Part shown: positions 16,019 to 24,429 of the stretch, one piece after another
How positions within the stretch are numbered: position 1 is the first letter of the stretch
Layout of the letters: each line of letters begins with the position of its first letter
Source of the DNA: Pseudomonas sp. HR96
GTDB taxonomy: Bacteria; Pseudomonadota; Gammaproteobacteria; Pseudomonadales; Pseudomonadaceae
Length of the DNA: 64,000 nucleotides
Assembly (NCBI RefSeq): GCF_034059295.1
Contig: NZ_CP139141.1
Span: 3,331,001 to 3,395,000 of the forward strand
Reading direction: 5' to 3'
Notes under the pieces: generated by a model
What the model saw: the letters and a program-made list of their open reading frames with translations, nothing else
What the model was told of the DNA's origin: nothing
Database searches by the model: none
Translations under genes and position numbers: made by a program

Positions 16019-18349
16019 GTGATCCCCCAATCCTCATCGCTTGATTGGCTGCGGCGCGTTCTGCTGCTGGTGTGCGTGGTCACCCTGGGCTGGCTGTGGG
16101 GTCTCTGTGCCCAGCAGAAGTTCTCGGCGCAACGTGAAGCGCTCGAGGCCAAGGCCGCCGAACACCTGAACCTGGCAACCGTCGCCGCCGAGGACATCGG
16201 CCAGTGGGTCGACCGCGCGCAAACCCTCGGCAAGCTCGCGCGGCGCAGCGCCGCCGACCTCGACCCGGGGCGCGGCGGGGTTGCGCGGATGCTCGCCGAA
16301 GATCCGCTGATCAAGCGCCTGAGCCTTTACGACCCGCAGGGCATTCGTCTGTCGACCACCGACCCCGATGAGCCGCAAACCCTCCCGGCGAATTGGCTGG
16401 AGCAGATCCAGCGTCACCGCGACCGCTATGGCTACACCCCGCTGATGCCCGGCCTCGCTCAAGCCTCGCCCCCCCAAGCCACGCGCGAGCAGCTGCCGTT
16501 TCTGCTGCCGCTGATCGACCCAGCCACCGACAAGCTGGACGCGATCATGCTGGTGCAGCTGGATGCCGGCTACCTGGCTGCCCTGTTCAAGCACATCGAG
16601 TTGGGCGCCAGCGGCATGCTGCGCCTGCTTGACCAGGACGGCCAGGAACGCTTGCGCCTCGACAACCGCGGCATCGCTGCCGCTGGCGCCGCCCTCAGCC
16701 CGGCGCTGCCCAGCGGCGGCGACGAGTACGGCGAGTTTACCCAGCAATCCAGCACCGCCGCGTACCAGAGCCTGTATCGGCGCATGCCGCAGCGCGGCTT
16801 TTCGGTCGTGGTCAGCCAGCAGCGCGACGAGATTCTCGCCCCCGCGTGCGCCCGCCTGGGTCGACAGCTGTGGCTGAACCTGGCGATGACGATCTTCATC
16901 GTCGCCGGCATGTGGTGGATCCTGCGGGGCCTCAGCCGCCGCCATCAGGCGTTCGAAGCGCTGGAAGAGGCACAGCAGGTCAATCAGCAGCTGATCAGCC
17001 GCCTCGAGGAGCAGCACCAGCACAGCAGCAAGGCCGCCGCCACTGACCACCTGAGCGGCCTGCACAATCGCCGCCACTTCCTTGAAATCGCCCACGAAAC
17101 CCTGCTGCGCCAGCGCAACCGTCGGCGCCTGATGGCACTGCTGTTCATCGACATGGACCGCTTCAAATCCATCAACGACTCGCTGGGGCACAAGGTCGGC
17201 GACCTTCTGCTGCAGGCCATCGCCCGGCGCATCGAGCGTCTGCTCGAACCGACCGACACAGCCGCGCGCTTTGGCGGCGATGAATTCGTCGTGCTGCTGG
17301 CCGGCAAGCGCACCGAGGCGCAGATCGAAGCCTGGGTCAGCCGATTGGTCAGCAGCGTCAGCGTGCCATACGTGATCGACGGCCAGCAGCTGAACACCAG
17401 CCCCAGCGTCGGCGTCAGCGTGTGCCCACGGGACGGCCAGAACGTCGAACAGGCGATTCGACATGCCGATGCGGCGATGTATTCGGCCAAGAGAGCCGGC
17501 CGTGCGCAGTATCGTTTCTTCGACCCGTCGCTGAACGTCAGCGACGTCAAGGACTTTCTCCTTGAACAAGCGTTTGCCGCAGCGCTGAGCGACCGTCAGT
17601 TCGTCCTGCACTTTCAGCCTCAGGTCAACCTCGCCAGCATGTGCGTGGACAGTTACGAGGCGCTGGTGCGCTGGCAGCACCCGGAGTTCGGCCTGCTCTA
17701 CCCCGATCGTTTCATCGACCTGGCCGAGCGCAGTGGCTTCATTGTCGCGCTGGGCTGGGAGGTGCTGCGCCTGGCCTGCGAGGAACTGTCGCAGTGGCGG
17801 GTCGAAGGCAAAAGCATGGTCGTCGCCATCAACGTCTCGCCCCTGCAGCTGCGTCAGGCGGATTTCAGTTACCGCGTGCTGGCCGAATTGCAGAAGCGGC
17901 ACATCGTCCCGCACCACCTGGAAATTGAAATCACCGAAACCATCGTGATCGACGACGAACCCCTGGCCATCGCTCACCTGCAAAGGCTGCGCGAAGCCGG
18001 CATGCAGATCAGCCTCGACGACTTCGGCAAGGGCTATGCCGGATTCGGCCATCTACAGAAGCTGCCACTGACCAAGCTGAAGATCGACCGCAGCGTGATC
18101 GCCCCGCTGGTCAACAGCCCGGACGACAGCCCGATCGTTTCCTCGACCATCATTCTGGCCAAGCGCATGGGCCTGACGGTGGTGGCCGAGGGCGTGGAAA
18201 CTCGCGAGAACCTGATCTGCCTGCGTCTGGCCGGCTGCGATGCGGTGCAGGGTTATCATTTCAGCCGGCCGCTGTCGGCGGTTCAGTTGCGCGCCTACGC
18301 GCCCTTTCGCCAACCACGGGAAAAAGCCAGCGCGCATCAGCAGCTTTAG
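16019..18349 (+). CDS. Membrane c-di-GMP enzyme with GGDEF and EAL domains
   Basis: A 776-residue signalling protein: transmembrane helix at about 10-30, periplasmic sensor region to about 285, a second helix at about 285-305 and a short coiled coil. The GGDEF domain has an intact GGDEF at 419-423. The EAL domain has EAL at 547-549 and the metal/catalytic motifs NVSPLQL, EITET, DDFGKGY, KIDRS, EGVET and QGY. Both diguanylate cyclase and phosphodiesterase activities look possible. The inhibitory RxxD site before GGDEF is absent (EPTD instead). GTG 16019 is the only plausible start before the first helix. The gene stands alone, so its partner pathway is unknown. Confidence 0.9.
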   Translation: MIPQSSSLDWLRRVLLLVCVVTLGWLWGLCAQQKFSAQREALEAKAAEHLNLATVAAEDIGQWVDRAQTLGKLARRSAADLDPGRGGVARMLAEDPLIKRLSLYDPQGIRLSTTDPDEPQTLPANWLEQIQRHRDRYGYTPLMPGLAQASPPQATREQLPFLLPLIDPATDKLDAIMLVQLDAGYLAALFKHIELGASGMLRLLDQDGQERLRLDNRGIAAAGAALSPALPSGGDEYGEFTQQSSTAAYQSLYRRMPQRGFSVVVSQQRDEILAPACARLGRQLWLNLAMTIFIVAGMWWILRGLSRRHQAFEALEEAQQVNQQLISRLEEQHQHSSKAAATDHLSGLHNRRHFLEIAHETLLRQRNRRRLMALLFIDMDRFKSINDSLGHKVGDLLLQAIARRIERLLEPTDTAARFGGDEFVVLLAGKRTEAQIEAWVSRLVSSVSVPYVIDGQQLNTSPSVGVSVCPRDGQNVEQAIRHADAAMYSAKRAGRAQYRFFDPSLNVSDVKDFLLEQAFAAALSDRQFVLHFQPQVNLASMCVDSYEALVRWQHPEFGLLYPDRFIDLAERSGFIVALGWEVLRLACEELSQWRVEGKSMVVAINVSPLQLRQADFSYRVLAELQKRHIVPHHLEIEITETIVIDDEPLAIAHLQRLREAGMQISLDDFGKGYAGFGHLQKLPLTKLKIDRSVIAPLVNSPDDSPIVSSTIILAKRMGLTVVAEGVETRENLICLRLAGCDAVQGYHFSRPLSAVQLRAYAPFRQPREKASAHQQL

Positions 18350-19311
18350 CCGGCCAGGTTGATCACCCCGGCATACACCTGGCGATCGACATTGCCCCCC
18401 GTCAGCATCACCGCGACCCGCCGCCCGGCCATGGCTTCGCGCTCCAGCGTGAAACCGGCCAGCGCCGCCGCCCCCGCGCCCTCCACCAACTGATGAGTGT
18501 CACTGTAATAGACCCGCATGGCCTCGGCGATCTGCGCTTCGCTGACCGCGAGGATTCGCGCTGCACCGCTGGCATACACGGCGAAGGCTTCAGCCACGGG
18601 CTTGCGCACAGCCAGGCCGTCGGCGAAGGTGGCGGCCGAAGCGGTTTCAACCAACTCTCCCGCTTCGCAGGACAGCTTGGCGGCCATCGCCGCGCTGGCT
18701 ACCACACCGACTATCTCGGTGCTCAAGCCCAACGCATCGCGTGCCGCGATCGCCGCGCAGATCCCCGAGCCGCAGCCGATCGGCACGTACAAGCTATGCA
18801 GATTCGCCACCGCCTGGAGCAACTCCAATGCCGCCGTGGCCACTCCCTTGACCAGTTCGACATGGTAAGGCGGCACCAGAAAAAGTCCCTGTTCACTGGC
18901 CAGCCGCGCGGCGTGCTCGCGTGCCTCGTCGAAGTCGCCGCCCTGCTCGACCAGCTCGGCGCCAAAGCCGCGCATGGCAGCGTTTTTCTCCGCCGAGTTG
19001 CCCTGCGGCACCACGATCACCGCGCGCATCCCCTGGCGCGCGGCCGCCCGCGCCAGGCTCTGGCCGTGATTGCCGCGGGTTGCGCTGACGATCCCCTGGA
19101 CCTGCGGATGTTGCTGCCTGAGCCAGTGCATGAAGGCAATCCCTCCGCGTACCTTGAACGCGCCCGTCGGCGTGTGGTTTTCGTGCTTGACCCAGACCTC
19201 GCAGCCGAGCCGATCGGCCAGCAGCGGCCAGGCGTATTGCGCGGTGGGTGGCATTTCCCGATAAACGAGCGCGGCGGCGCTACGGATAGCGTCGAGCGTG
19301 ATAGGTTGCAT
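18346..19311 (-). CDS. PLP-dependent threonine dehydratase-like protein, variant glycine loop
   Basis: A 321-residue fold-type II PLP enzyme with Schiff-base lysine K53 in TGAFKVRGG and a TRGNHG loop. The phosphate-binding loop is GCGSG (about 179-183) rather than the usual GGGG, and a Cys occupies the second position. ATG 19311 has GAGGAG seven bases upstream. It is divergent from an AraC-type regulator 106 bases away, which probably controls it. It belongs to the threonine dehydratase group without an ACT domain. The loop difference may reflect a different substrate, for example a D-amino acid or hydroxy-amino acid; this is inference. Confidence 0.85.
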   Translation of the reverse strand: MQPITLDAIRSAAALVYREMPPTAQYAWPLLADRLGCEVWVKHENHTPTGAFKVRGGIAFMHWLRQQHPQVQGIVSATRGNHGQSLARAAARQGMRAVIVVPQGNSAEKNAAMRGFGAELVEQGGDFDEAREHAARLASEQGLFLVPPYHVELVKGVATAALELLQAVANLHSLYVPIGCGSGICAAIAARDALGLSTEIVGVVASAAMAAKLSCEAGELVETASAATFADGLAVRKPVAEAFAVYASGAARILAVSEAQIAEAMRVYYSDTHQLVEGAGAAALAGFTLEREAMAGRRVAVMLTGGNVDRQVYAGVINLAG

Positions 19312-19417
19312 GGACAAGCTCCTCGAAATGGCGTCGCCAGGATAGGCACAGCACCCGCCTGAGTGCTTTCAAAAACCTGACCTGACTTTGCCCACCGCGA
19401 TTGAGTAACATGGCACC

Positions 19418-20233
19418 ATGACCCGTCGCCCCGCCCCGACCTGCCCTGCTTGCTCCCCGTCGGTGCGCCGCGCCGAGGTCGGGCCGTGGCTGATCGAATT
19501 GCTGCCCGCCATGGCCTATCACGCACGCTACGTGGCTCCCGAGGCGAGCGTCGGTTTTGCCTTCGACAGCCAGCGCGGGCAGCACGCGATCGGCAGTGAC
19601 CGGGTGCTGCCGTTCACCGCCAGCGCCAACGGCCTGGCCTTCGTACCGGCCGGTTGCGATGTGTTTTCCGAGTCCGCCGAAGGCGGCGAGTACCTGCGCC
19701 TGGTGCGACTGGAGCGCCAGGATGCGGCGCCGTGGCTGCAAAGCGACGCCTTCAACAACCGTCTCGACCGGCAGGCGATGACCCTGGCCCGCCGCTTGCG
19801 CATCGCGCTGCTGTCGCCCTCGCCCCTGGATGATTGCGAAGGCTGGGCACTGGCGCTGGCAGGCTGTACGGTCGCAGCGCGTGGCGCGCCACCCTCAGGG
19901 CCAGGCGCGGGCTTGACCACCCGGCGCTTGCGCCTGCTCGACGATTGGCTACAGGCGCATCTCGAGCAGCCACTGAGCGTGCAGGCCATGGCCGCCCTGC
20001 TGGGGTTGTCGGAGGCATACTTCAGCCGGGCCTTCAAACAAAGCACCGGACAAAGCCCACACAGCTACCTGCTCGACCGCCGTATCGCTCGCGCCCGCAG
20101 CTTGCTGCTCGGCAGCAGCAGCGGCCTAGCCGATATCGCCCAGCGCTGCGGCTTCGCTTCCCACGCTCACCTGAGCCTGGCGTTCCGCCAGCGCCTGGGC
20201 CTGACGCCCAGCCAGCTGCGCGGCCGGGCCTAG
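19418..20233 (+). CDS. AraC-family transcriptional regulator
   Basis: A 271-residue activator-type protein. The C-terminal 100 residues hold the two helix-turn-helix motifs of the AraC/XylS family (SVQAMAALLGLSEAYFSRAF and, after a linker, LADIAQRCGFASHAHLSLAF). The N-terminal part resembles a small cupin-like effector domain. ATG 19418 begins 106 bases from the divergent dehydratase gene, the expected target. The amidase gene lies 232 bases downstream in the same direction and might be a second target. The effector is unknown. Confidence 0.88.
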   Translation: MTRRPAPTCPACSPSVRRAEVGPWLIELLPAMAYHARYVAPEASVGFAFDSQRGQHAIGSDRVLPFTASANGLAFVPAGCDVFSESAEGGEYLRLVRLERQDAAPWLQSDAFNNRLDRQAMTLARRLRIALLSPSPLDDCEGWALALAGCTVAARGAPPSGPGAGLTTRRLRLLDDWLQAHLEQPLSVQAMAALLGLSEAYFSRAFKQSTGQSPHSYLLDRRIARARSLLLGSSSGLADIAQRCGFASHAHLSLAFRQRLGLTPSQLRGRA

Positions 20234-20391
20234 ACGTTTTTGCCACCGGCCCTGCAGGATCGGGCGCTGAACGGAATACCACACACCGTCAAATAAATTT
20301 TACACAGACCATCCCAACTCCCGTCGCAATCCGCTACCCTAGCGGCTACCAGCAAGCACCGCCTCGTCCCAGACCCAAGACCGAGAACGAT

Positions 20392-20469
20392 ATGAACGCC
20401 GATTTCGACCTTCTTCATGACCTCCAGCCCGCCACCCCAGCTTCACGCCTTGAAGGAGCCTGCGCATGA
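20392..20469 (+). CDS. Possible 25-residue leader peptide before the amidase
   Basis: A mini-ORF running from ATG 20392 to TGA 20469 overlaps the amidase ATG (20466) by four bases, with GAAGGAG inside its end serving the amidase. The peptide is acidic at the start and ends in EGACA. The precise ATGA coupling is the only support; its own ribosome binding site is weak and no family is recognised. Confidence 0.25.
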   Translation: MNADFDLLHDLQPATPASRLEGACA

Positions 20470-22166
20470 TCGAAGTCACTGAGGTATCAATCGCCGCCTT
20501 GCGCGCCGCCCTGGAGTCGGGGCAGACCACCTCGGTCGAGCTGGTGCAGGCCTACCTGGCGCGGATCGAGGCCTACGACATTCCTGCCAGCGCCACCGCG
20601 CTCAATGCCGTAGTCGTGCGCAACCCCGCCGCCCTCGACGAGGCCCGCGCCAGCGATGCGCGCCGGGCCAGCGGCGCCACGCTCGGCCCGCTGGACGGCA
20701 TCCCCTACACGGCCAAGGACAGCTACCTGGTCAAGGGCCTGACCGCCGCTTCCGGCAGCCCGGCATTCGCCAGGCTGGTGGCCCAGCGCGACGCCTTCAC
20801 CATCGAGCGCCTGCGCGCCGCCGGGGCGATCTGCCTGGGCAAGACCAACATGCCGCCGATGGCCAACGGCGGCATGCAGCGCGGCGTGTATGGCCGCGCT
20901 GAAAGCCCGTACAACGCGGCCTACCTGACCGCGCCGTTCGCGTCCGGCTCCTCAAACGGCGCCGGGACGGCGACGGCGGCGAGCTTCTCGGCGTTCGGCC
21001 TGGCCGAGGAGACCTGGTCCAGCGGCCGCGGGCCGGCCGCCAACAATGGTCTGTGCGCCTACACGCCCTCGCGCGGGGTCATCTCGGTGCGCGGCAACTG
21101 GCCGCTGACGCCGACCATGGACGTGGTCGTGCCCTATGCGCGAACCATGGCCGATCTGCTCGAAGTGCTTGACGTGGTGGTGGCCGAAGACCCCGACACC
21201 CGTGGCGACCTTTGGCGCCTGCAGCCTTGGGTGCCGATCCCCAAGGTCAGCGAGGTGCGCCCGGCCTCCTACCTGGAACTCGCCGTCGGCGCCCAGGCGC
21301 TGGCCGGCAAGCGCCTGGGCGTGCCGCGCATGTACATCAATGCCGACCCCGAAGCCGGCACCAGCGAGGCGCCGGGCATCGGCGGCCCGACTGGCCAGCA
21401 GATCCACACGCGGGCAAGCATGCTCGCCTTGTGGCAGCAGGCACGCCAGGCCCTCGAAGCCGCCGGCGCCGAAGTGCTTGAAGTGGACTTCCCACTGGTA
21501 TCCAACTGTGAAGGCGACCGCCCGGGGGCACCGACCGTGTACAACCGCGGTCTGGTGTCCAGGGAGTTTCTCCATGACGAACTCTGGAGCCTTTCAGCCT
21601 GGGCGTTCGATGATTTCCTGCGCGCCAACGACGACCCGTCGCTCAATCGCCTGGCCGATGTCGACGGCCCGCTGATCTTCCCCCACGATCCCGGCACCCT
21701 GCCCAACCGCGAAGGCGACCTGGCAGCCGGCATGGACGAATACGTGCGCATGGCCGAGCGCGGCATCACCCCCTGGGACCAGATCGCGACGCTGCCCGAC
21801 GGCCTGCGTGGCCTGGAACAGACCCGGCGCATCGACCTGGAAGAATGGATGGACCGCCTGGGCCTGGACGCCGTGCTGTTCCCCACCGTGGCCGACGTCG
21901 GCCCGGCCAACGCCGATGTCGACCCCAAAGCGGCAGACATCGCCTGGAGCAACGGCGTATGGGTAGCCAATGGCAACCTTGCTATTCGCCATCTGGGCGT
22001 GCCGACGGTCACCGTGCCGATGGGCGTGATGGCCGACATCGGCATGCCCGGCGGACTCACCTTCGCCGGCCGGGCCTACGACGACACCGCCCTGCTGAAG
22101 CTGGCGGCCGCCTTCGAGGCGACCGGTTCGCGGCGCCAGATTCCACCCCGTACGCCGGCGCTGTAG
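20466..22166 (+). CDS. Amidase-signature family amidohydrolase
   Basis: A 566-residue enzyme of the amidase signature family. The Ser-cisSer-Lys triad can be placed at K84 (YTAKDSY), S162 (GSSNGAG) and S186 (TWSSGRG), with the 24-residue spacing between serines typical of the family. The glycine-rich loop is unusual (GSSNGAG for the normal GGSSGGS, and WSSGR for GGSIR), so substrate preference may differ from common amidases. It hydrolyses a carboxamide to acid plus ammonia, probably in the cytoplasm since no signal peptide is seen. GAAGGAG precedes ATG 20466. Confidence 0.88.
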   Translation: MIEVTEVSIAALRAALESGQTTSVELVQAYLARIEAYDIPASATALNAVVVRNPAALDEARASDARRASGATLGPLDGIPYTAKDSYLVKGLTAASGSPAFARLVAQRDAFTIERLRAAGAICLGKTNMPPMANGGMQRGVYGRAESPYNAAYLTAPFASGSSNGAGTATAASFSAFGLAEETWSSGRGPAANNGLCAYTPSRGVISVRGNWPLTPTMDVVVPYARTMADLLEVLDVVVAEDPDTRGDLWRLQPWVPIPKVSEVRPASYLELAVGAQALAGKRLGVPRMYINADPEAGTSEAPGIGGPTGQQIHTRASMLALWQQARQALEAAGAEVLEVDFPLVSNCEGDRPGAPTVYNRGLVSREFLHDELWSLSAWAFDDFLRANDDPSLNRLADVDGPLIFPHDPGTLPNREGDLAAGMDEYVRMAERGITPWDQIATLPDGLRGLEQTRRIDLEEWMDRLGLDAVLFPTVADVGPANADVDPKAADIAWSNGVWVANGNLAIRHLGVPTVTVPMGVMADIGMPGGLTFAGRAYDDTALLKLAAAFEATGSRRQIPPRTPAL

Positions 22167-22192
22167 CCCTCCTGCGGCGGCCAGCCGATGGC

Positions 22193-22480
22193 TCAGCCCT
22201 GGCCCTCGGCCTCACCGGGGGTGTGCGTCTTGAGCCAATCGGCCAGCGCCGCGTTCATGCGCGTCTGCCAGCCAGGCCCGGTCGCCCTGAATTGCGCCAG
22301 CACATCAGGCTCCAGGCGGATGGTGATGCGTTCGCGCACCACATCGGCCTTCGGCCGGCCGCGGCGCACCCGCCGGGCGCCCTGAAACTCGTCGGCCTGC
22401 ACGAAGAATGCCGCGGTCAGTTCCGGGGCTTCATCCGGATCAACCCAGGCGGCTGCGGTATCGCTCTTGTTCTCGTTCAT
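22193..22480 (-). CDS. brnA: BrnA-family antitoxin
   Basis: A 95-residue protein with the BrnA antitoxin C-terminus: a ribbon-helix-helix-like segment (ERITIRLEPDVLAQFRATG, then GWQTRMNAALADWL) that binds DNA and represses the operon, and a flexible acidic N-terminus that neutralises BrnT. ATG 22480 lies inside the 3' end of the upstream brnT reading frame (41-base overlap), the usual brnTA arrangement. Since the toxin gene carries a frameshift, this antitoxin appears orphaned but intact and may still act as a transcriptional regulator. Confidence 0.85.
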   Translation of the reverse strand: MNENKSDTAAAWVDPDEAPELTAAFFVQADEFQGARRVRRGRPKADVVRERITIRLEPDVLAQFRATGPGWQTRMNAALADWLKTHTPGEAEGQG

Positions 22481-22710
22481 TGGCTTTTCTCATGGAGATG
22501 ATTCGGCGGTCCTCGCCTCGTTGTGTCCAGACCATCACGACCATTCGCTCATTCAATGAGCCCAGCGTGACGAAGCGACTCGCCGTACTCGTATCGGCGA
22601 TCTTCGGCTGGGAAGTGATGCCCGGAGAAAACCGTGGTTGCATCGGCGAAGTCCAGGCCACGCTCGCAAAGAGTCCGGTCTCGTTCGGCTTGATCATAGG
22701 TAATGGGCAT
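22440..22710 (-). pseudogene. brnT: BrnT-family toxin, frameshifted
   Basis: Two overlapping frames together give a complete BrnT of about 90 residues. From ATG 22710 the first frame encodes the N-terminal half (YDQAERDRTLCERGLDFADA, then EDRRYEYGE); near 22578-22582 it leaves the family and soon stops. The next frame carries the C-terminal half (VTLGSLNERMVV, then RRIISMRKANERE, then a stop at 22440). A missing dinucleotide, GAGAGT shortened to GAGT, explains the break. BrnT toxins are ribosome-dependent RNases of the RelE fold. As read, no full toxin is made unless ribosomes shift frame or the base call is wrong. Confidence 0.8.
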
Positions 22711-22720
22711 CGCTTATTTG

Positions 22721-22740
22721 TATGCACATAAAAAAGCATA
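22721..22740. promoter_or_regulatory. Inverted repeat at the brnTA start, possible BrnA operator
   Basis: TATGC and GCATA are separated by ten AT-rich bases, 10-30 bases before the brnT start codon. BrnA proteins autorepress through palindromes overlapping their promoter, so this is the best candidate site. Confidence 0.35.
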
Positions 22741-22871
22741 AACAAGCAATGCATTGTGTCGGGATGTTCGCAACAACGATCAACCGGGCATTGACCCAGT
22801 CGCGATCGTGAACTTGAATCCATCCACCGCTGGAAGTGGGTAGTCGGCTCTTGCGTGCAAGCGAGGTGGCT

Positions 22872-24374
22872 ATGGGCAATATCGTGATCTGCTGCGACGG
22901 CACCTGGAACACCCCCGATCAACAGGACCATGGCGTGCCGGCGCCGACCAACGTGGTGCGGCTGTACAACGCCCTGGCCCCCGTCGATGCGCAAGGCGCC
23001 GTGCAGGACCGCTATTACCATCCCGGGGTCGGCACCTCGGGCAAATGGTGGGACAAGGCAGTCGGTGGCGGCACAGGCGCGGGCCTGGACCAGAACATCA
23101 TGAGTGCTTACCAGAAGCTCTGCTTCAGCTACCGGCCTGATGCCGACATTTACCTGTTCGGCTTCAGTCGCGGCGCCTACACCGTGCGCAGCCTGTGCGG
23201 TTTCATCGCCTGTTGCGGGTTGCTGAAGATCGATCATCTGCCGCCCGCCGAGGTCTGGCAGCGCATCGAGCAACTGCTTGACCAGGGTTACCGACGCAAG
23301 ATCGAAACCCGCCAGCACTGGGAAACGCTCGGCTGGGAGTTCCATAACGGCGCCGGGCAGGACATCCCCATTCACTTCGTGGGCGTCTGGGACACTGTCG
23401 GCGCCCTGGGCATCCCCGATGACATGGCGTTGCTGAGCCTGCTGGACGAGCGCAGCCACTACACCTTCCATGACACCAGCCTGCACCCCTCGGTGAAGCA
23501 CGCTCGCCATGCACTGGCCATGGACGAGCGACGCGCGTCGTTCCAGCCGACCCTGTGGACTGACGTACCCGCGGGCAGAGACATGCAGCAGATCTGGTTC
23601 CCCGGCGTACACAGTGACGTGGGCGGCGGCTACCACGAATGCGGCCTGGCCGATGGCGCATTGCAGTGGATGATCGACCAGGCCAGCGGGCACGGGCTGG
23701 CGTTCAACAAGGCCACCCGGCAGATTCAGCCGAACTACCATGACATGCTGCATGACTCCTGCCAGGGCGTATTCGGGCTACTGCCGACCCAACCCCGGAG
23801 CATCGCCCACCTGCTCGACAGGATCGACTTCCACGACTCGGCGCTCAAGCGCCAGGACGACCCGCCGATCGCGCAGTCGCCGTACCGCCACCTGCATGTG
23901 CTCGACCCCGCCCTGCCACTGACCCTGGACATCGGCGCGCGCCTGCAGTGGAACGAGACCGGAGTGTGGTTGGAGGCCGGGCGCAGCTACCGCTTCAGCG
24001 CCAGTGGCGAATGGCTGGACGGCGCGGTCAAGTGCGGGCCTGGCGGGCCGCCGGCGCAGCACTTTCAACCGGCCGGGATCGGCCAGTTGCTGGGCAGCGC
24101 CCTGGGCCAGCTGGAAAAACTGTTGCCCGGCGGCACGGTCGACCTGCGCTTCACGCGGCGCCACGAACAATACCCCTGGCTGAGTTTGATCGGCGCGATC
24201 GCCAACGGCATCGGCGTGGACGCCAAGCAGTGCACCATTCGCCCGGAAACTTTCTATATCGGCGCAGGCTGCACGTACACACCGAAGGCGGCAGGTTACC
24301 TGTATGCCTACGCCAACGATGCCTGGAATGGGTATGGGAACAATGTCGGGCATGTGGCCCTGCGGATCGGCTAG
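22872..24374 (+). CDS. DUF2235 alpha/beta hydrolase with C-terminal LecA-like domain
   Basis: A 500-residue protein. The N-terminal 330 residues form a DUF2235 alpha/beta hydrolase (ICCDGTWN at the start, nucleophile elbow GFSRG with Ser99, later PGVHSDVGGGY), the fold of type VI lipase effectors such as Tle1. The last 140 residues resemble the calcium-dependent galactose lectin LecA (PA-IL): a beta-sandwich with a final NDAWNGYGNN...IG segment matching LecA's calcium/sugar loop, including Asp and the Asn-Asn pair. No signal peptide or VgrG/immunity gene is adjacent. ATG 22872 has GAGG six bases upstream. A lipase targeted by sugar binding is a reasonable idea, not proven. Confidence 0.82.
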   Translation: MGNIVICCDGTWNTPDQQDHGVPAPTNVVRLYNALAPVDAQGAVQDRYYHPGVGTSGKWWDKAVGGGTGAGLDQNIMSAYQKLCFSYRPDADIYLFGFSRGAYTVRSLCGFIACCGLLKIDHLPPAEVWQRIEQLLDQGYRRKIETRQHWETLGWEFHNGAGQDIPIHFVGVWDTVGALGIPDDMALLSLLDERSHYTFHDTSLHPSVKHARHALAMDERRASFQPTLWTDVPAGRDMQQIWFPGVHSDVGGGYHECGLADGALQWMIDQASGHGLAFNKATRQIQPNYHDMLHDSCQGVFGLLPTQPRSIAHLLDRIDFHDSALKRQDDPPIAQSPYRHLHVLDPALPLTLDIGARLQWNETGVWLEAGRSYRFSASGEWLDGAVKCGPGGPPAQHFQPAGIGQLLGSALGQLEKLLPGGTVDLRFTRRHEQYPWLSLIGAIANGIGVDAKQCTIRPETFYIGAGCTYTPKAAGYLYAYANDAWNGYGNNVGHVALRIG

Positions 24375-24399
24375 GCAATACCGGCAGCCCGGGTCTGTG

Positions 24400-24419
24400 G
24401 AAGGGGCCTTGACCCCTTC
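24400..24419. terminator. Hairpin between convergent genes, possible terminator
   Basis: GAAGGGG and CCCCTTC form a perfect seven-base stem with a six-base loop, placed between the DUF2235 and potF stop codons. No clear T-run follows on either strand, so it may be a bidirectional structure of modest strength. Confidence 0.4.
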
Positions 24420-24429
24420 GACTCCCCCC

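Noticed and set aside
16034..18052. A 672-codon minus-strand frame opposite the GGDEF/EAL gene
   Set aside because: All catalytic motifs of both c-di-GMP domains are on the plus strand; the antisense product has no recognisable domain.
22440..23753. A 437-codon minus-strand frame ending in a BrnT-like C-terminus
   Set aside because: Only the last 46 codons belong to BrnT; the rest is antisense to the DUF2235 gene. The BrnT N-terminus is found in another frame, so this is read as a frameshifted toxin.
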